A stretch of 64,000 nucleotides of DNA from Oscarella lobularis (Eukaryota; Porifera; Homoscleromorpha; Homosclerophorida; Oscarellidae). Each line of letters begins with the position of its first letter. Position 1 is the first letter of the stretch. The translations under genes were made by a program, and so were the position numbers. Below the pieces are notes generated by a model, which saw only the letters and a list, made by a program, of their open reading frames with translations, was not told the DNA's origin and made no database searches. The stretch covers positions 3,038,001-3,102,000 of the forward strand of contig NC_089178.1 in the NCBI RefSeq assembly GCF_947507565.1. Direction: 5' to 3'. This document shows, piece by piece, positions 60,748 to 64,000 of the stretch.

Positions 60748-61085
60748 TCTTTCTCACGCGAATGTTCTCACTTTCGTACCGCACGCTACGTAGCATCTGC
60801 AGGCGCCTGCACCTGTTGCGGTCAATAAATTTGATTGGTCATGTTCCATTTGACAGGTGCGCGCGGACTCAATTAACCATTCGGAAGTAAATTTTAATTA
60901 ATCATGTAAACTTGAAAGCCACTAGAACTGGGGAGGTTATCGTAGTAGAAAGAAAAAAACAAAAATCACATCATGCAATTTTAATAAGAGAAAAAGAAGC
61001 AATCCTTACGTGAAAACACCTAATGCTAATCGATTAATTGAAATGCCTGAACAAAAGGGAGGGGTTGGTAGTAAGTAGACTGTAG
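60748..61085. other. Intergenic region
   Basis: About 340 bases between two minus-strand genes. It is AT-rich with no visible gene; it holds the TRIM45-like promoter and the 3' flank of the receptor kinase. Confidence 0.5.
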
Positions 61086-64000
61086 TCAGGTATTGCATTC
61101 ATTAGCCATCGTTTTCAATTTTTTATGCAGCTCGGTGAAAGACGGTCGATTCTCCGGCTCTCGACTCCAGCACATCATCATGAGCTCATACGTGGCATCG
61201 TCGCACACTTTGGGCCGCTCCAACATAGTCCGTCCCTCCAGTCGTACAGCATTCTCAATCACGTCCTTGTCGGACATTTCTTGATACGGTTGACATCGAG
61301 CCAAGGTGAAGATCTCCCAGGACGTGACGCCGAATGACCAAACGTCGGTCATGATGGTAAATTTGCCGTAGAACGTTTCCGGTGCCATCCATCTTATTGG
61401 CAATATCGCTCGGCCAGCCAATCGATAGTAATTCTTCTCGTAGACGGATCGCGTCATGCCGAAATCGGCTACCTTGACGACGTGATTCGAACCGACCAAA
61501 CAATTCCGCGTCGCCAAGTCGCGATGTATGAAAAACTTGGAGGCGAGATACTCCATGCCGGACGCAATTTGCGAGCTCATTTTCAACAGAGTTCCGTAGG
61601 GAATCGATTTCTCCGCACTCGCCGTCGCCGACTGACCGGGATGAGCAAAACGCTGAAGATACTGATTCAAATCGCCATTTTGCATATATTCGATCACCAT
61701 AAAGCGCGGCTGCTCGGCGCTGCAGACGCCGAGCAGACGAACGACGTGCTCGTGCTGAAGCGGCGCCATGAACTTCACCTCCTTATTGAACGCCTCCTGC
61801 ATGTCCTTGGACGCGCCCTTGTGCAAGTACTTGAGCGCCACGTTCGTGTCCTTCACGCACAGTCCATTTGATCGGCCCTCGGTGAAATCTTCCATGAGAA
61901 GTCGAGTCGCAAACGCCTGATAGACTTCGCCGAATTGGCCCTGTCCAATGAGCTTGTGCTGCGTGAATTTTTCCGACGGCAATTCGAGCGGACCTTCCTC
62001 GTGCAACAGCGGCGCCGGATCGGCGTAAATCGACTGATACGGCAACATGCCGGTCGGCGACGAGAGGGGCGATTCGCCGCTGATCGACGCGTCGAGGAAG
62101 AATTCCGGCGTCCAATTCTCCTCGTGCTCGATCGTCGTCTTTTCGGCGAGAAGACGCGAGTGCCGTTTCACGGCGTCGACCGAGGCGTAGATTTCGAGAT
62201 TGACGACTTTTCGGAGAGCGGCGCGACGCGGATCGGTCGCCGAGCGCGCTTTGCCGTTGCCGACCGTCTCGTATACGTGATAACTGCCGTCGCCGAGACC
62301 GCTATCTCCCGATCGATGACGACGACGCTGGACTTCCGAGTGAGATTTCGGTATGGGTTTGGGAGGAACTGGCGGCGATGTGGCCGGCGCGCTGCCTGCT
62401 TCTGCTTCGCTATATATGTTCTCTTCGTCGCCGGTATCGTCGTCGTTTCTCTTATTTTCCGTCGATACTTGAACGTTGACTCTCATCACCAATTTTGCCG
62501 GCATGCTTCCTTTTCGTCCTTTTTTTGACTTTTTTGTTGGCGGTTTTTCTGCTGACATGCTCTTTGATTTTCCCAAGCCGTCCGCCTGAGCGTAGAGCGG
62601 CCCCTCGGCGGCTTGATTCAAGGGAAATTTGCATAGAGACGCAATTGGCGCGCCCACCGGTGTCGCCGTTTCTGCTGACGTCGTCTCCGTTATGGCAACT
62701 TCGGCGTAATCAGCGTTCGTCTGGTCTCTTTCCCCGACGCCGTTATCGCAGTTTGAGTGACAGTCCGGCGGTATTTCGTATGCTGGTTCGCTGTGCGTTC
62801 CTAGTACGTCCGAGTCTTTCTTTACAGGAGAGGGAATATCTTCGTGTCCGTTTGCCCTCTCGTACTTCATTGCGACGACGTCCGATTTGCGACGGGGGCG
62901 GCGGCGGCGGCATCGTTGATGATGACAGAGAAGAAATACGACGAGAATCGCGACAGCTGCAAGGACGAGAAGAGTGCCGATGACGATTCCAGCTATGGCG
63001 CCGCCAGACAGGTCAGAAGCTGTAGGAAAAGTTGAATCAGAAGTTGAATTTATAGTAGGACTCATGCTGGTAACTGTTGGAACACTGGTATCATTCAAAG
63101 TTATAGTAGGACTCACTGCTAGAACACCACTATCATTCGCAGGGACTATCGTACCCAATGTAGCGTTACTACCTTGAGATTCTGAAGTTGGGAAGGCTGA
63201 AACAAAAAAAAAGAAAATGAAACAACAGATAATGAGAAATTTGAGGCGGTATCCACCTGGACAATTGTTTAATGCCCCGCTGCGGATTTTAGCGATCATA
63301 AAAGTGAAATTGCCTTCTTCTTTGCGCCATGAAATAGTGTTAAACGGTGCATCAGACTCGCTGTTACTGGGATCCACTTTTACCTCTACTCTATGGCAGC
63401 CATCATCTGCACGCGCACAAGTTGCGTTGATAGAGAGTCAGTTTAGTTTTTCTTACCTGATGATCTGCTAATGCACGTATACGCCCCACACAACCGTTTC
63501 TCGTCAGCAGTACAAAGCGTTTCTATGTCTGCGTTTATCTTAGAAACGGTAGCATTGCATGAAAATTTTCTTTTCTGCGCAAAGGATAATATTCCACTTG
63601 GGGTTGCAAACGCTAGTCCTGTCTCGTTTTCTGCCACGTCTACAAAAAACAAGTAAGGTAGAAACAAATACGAGACGTGCGTTTTTTACAAACCTTCTCC
63701 CTCATATTGTATTTCACCTATAGCCATTCGAGATGCAGACAGTGTGAAATGCATTTCCACCTTTTTAGCTGCCAGGCCGAATAGAGGAATGGTTATGTTT
63801 TTCAGATCGCAAGAATCGTTTTCTCTTTTGTGTTTTTTCTTTATATGAAGCTGCAGGCTTTCGTTCCAGTACAAATAAACGTCAACTTGTTCAAATATTC
63901 GGATTTTCTTGCTGCCGTTTATCTGTTTATCCTTCAGTGCATTGATGGTAACGTTAAAAAGTTTTCTGCTTTCATTGAAGGCAAACGTCATGTTCACTTC
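61086..64000 (-). CDS. Discoidin domain receptor-like tyrosine kinase, 5' partial
   Basis: Receptor tyrosine kinase running off the window end. Ectodomain exons (63686-64000) resemble the DS-like domain of DDRs: NMTFAFNESRKLFNVTINAL, FEQVDVYLYWNESLQL, TIPLFGLAAKKVEMHFTLSA. A Ser/Thr-rich stalk leads to the transmembrane helix (GIVIGTLLVLAAVAILVVFL) and a long juxtamembrane region with several Tyr motifs (NIYSEAE, YQSIYADP). The kinase domain has GQGQFGEV, VALKYLHKG, HRDLATRN, DFG and GRAILPIRWMAPETFYGKFT; the YYRLAGRAILPIRWM activation segment is DDR-like. It ends KLKTMANECNT. DDRs bind collagen; the discoidin domain itself would lie beyond the window. A Trk/Ror-related kinase is less likely given the ectodomain. 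Confidence 0.82.

Overview
This window is animal nuclear DNA that is very gene-dense. I count about 29 protein-coding genes in 64 kb, most split by short introns (roughly 40-100 bases, GT..AG) and separated by tens to hundreds of bases. Metazoan-specific families are present: a TGF-beta ligand, a discoidin-receptor-like tyrosine kinase, an RGS3-type signalling protein, torsins with a LAP1-like cofactor, a TRIM45-like protein, Niban and two-pore channels. Together with the compactness and the early-branching look of the proteins, this suggests a sponge, possibly a homoscleromorph such as Oscarella. That placement is inference; no rRNA or mitochondrial marker is present.

Layout. 1-6 kb: 3' part of an M16 metallopeptidase (+), AIMP1 (-) and the YVH1/DUSP12 phosphatase (-). 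6-11.4 kb: a tandem duplication of a DOMON-EGF-mucin-transmembrane gene. 11.7-19 kb: an SLF2-like gene, a Niban-like gene and two CTR copper transporters (+). 19-22.4 kb: an unknown basic protein, an anhydro-N-acetylmuramate kinase and a bacterial-type GNAT (-). 22.4-26 kb: FUBP with four KH domains (+). 26-27.7 kb: no gene, but a GC-rich array of hairpins. 27.7-41 kb: four minus-strand genes (RGS3-like, ABCF1, TADA1, STKLD1-like) and a small divergent ORF. 42.8-44.2 kb: TGF-beta ligand (+). 45.3-47.5 kb: two more CTR copper transporters (-). 47.6-50.9 kb: two intronless torsins (-) and a divergent LAP1/LULL1-like gene (+). 51.4-59 kb: two-pore channel (-), DHRS4-like reductase (-) and MOXD1-like copper monooxygenase (+). 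59.1-64 kb: TRIM45-like (-) and a DDR-like receptor kinase cut by the window end (-).

Themes. The torsin AAA+ ATPases lie beside a gene for the kind of cofactor that activates torsins. The RGS3-like gene carries a full C2-PDZ-DH-PH-RGS series, which would join RhoGEF and RGS activities in one protein. Four copper transporters and a copper-dependent monooxygenase share the window. The AnmK/GNAT pair looks bacterial in origin. Most genes had to be assembled by eye from several exons; I read splice sites by consensus and by continuity with the protein family, so exact exon edges are approximate.
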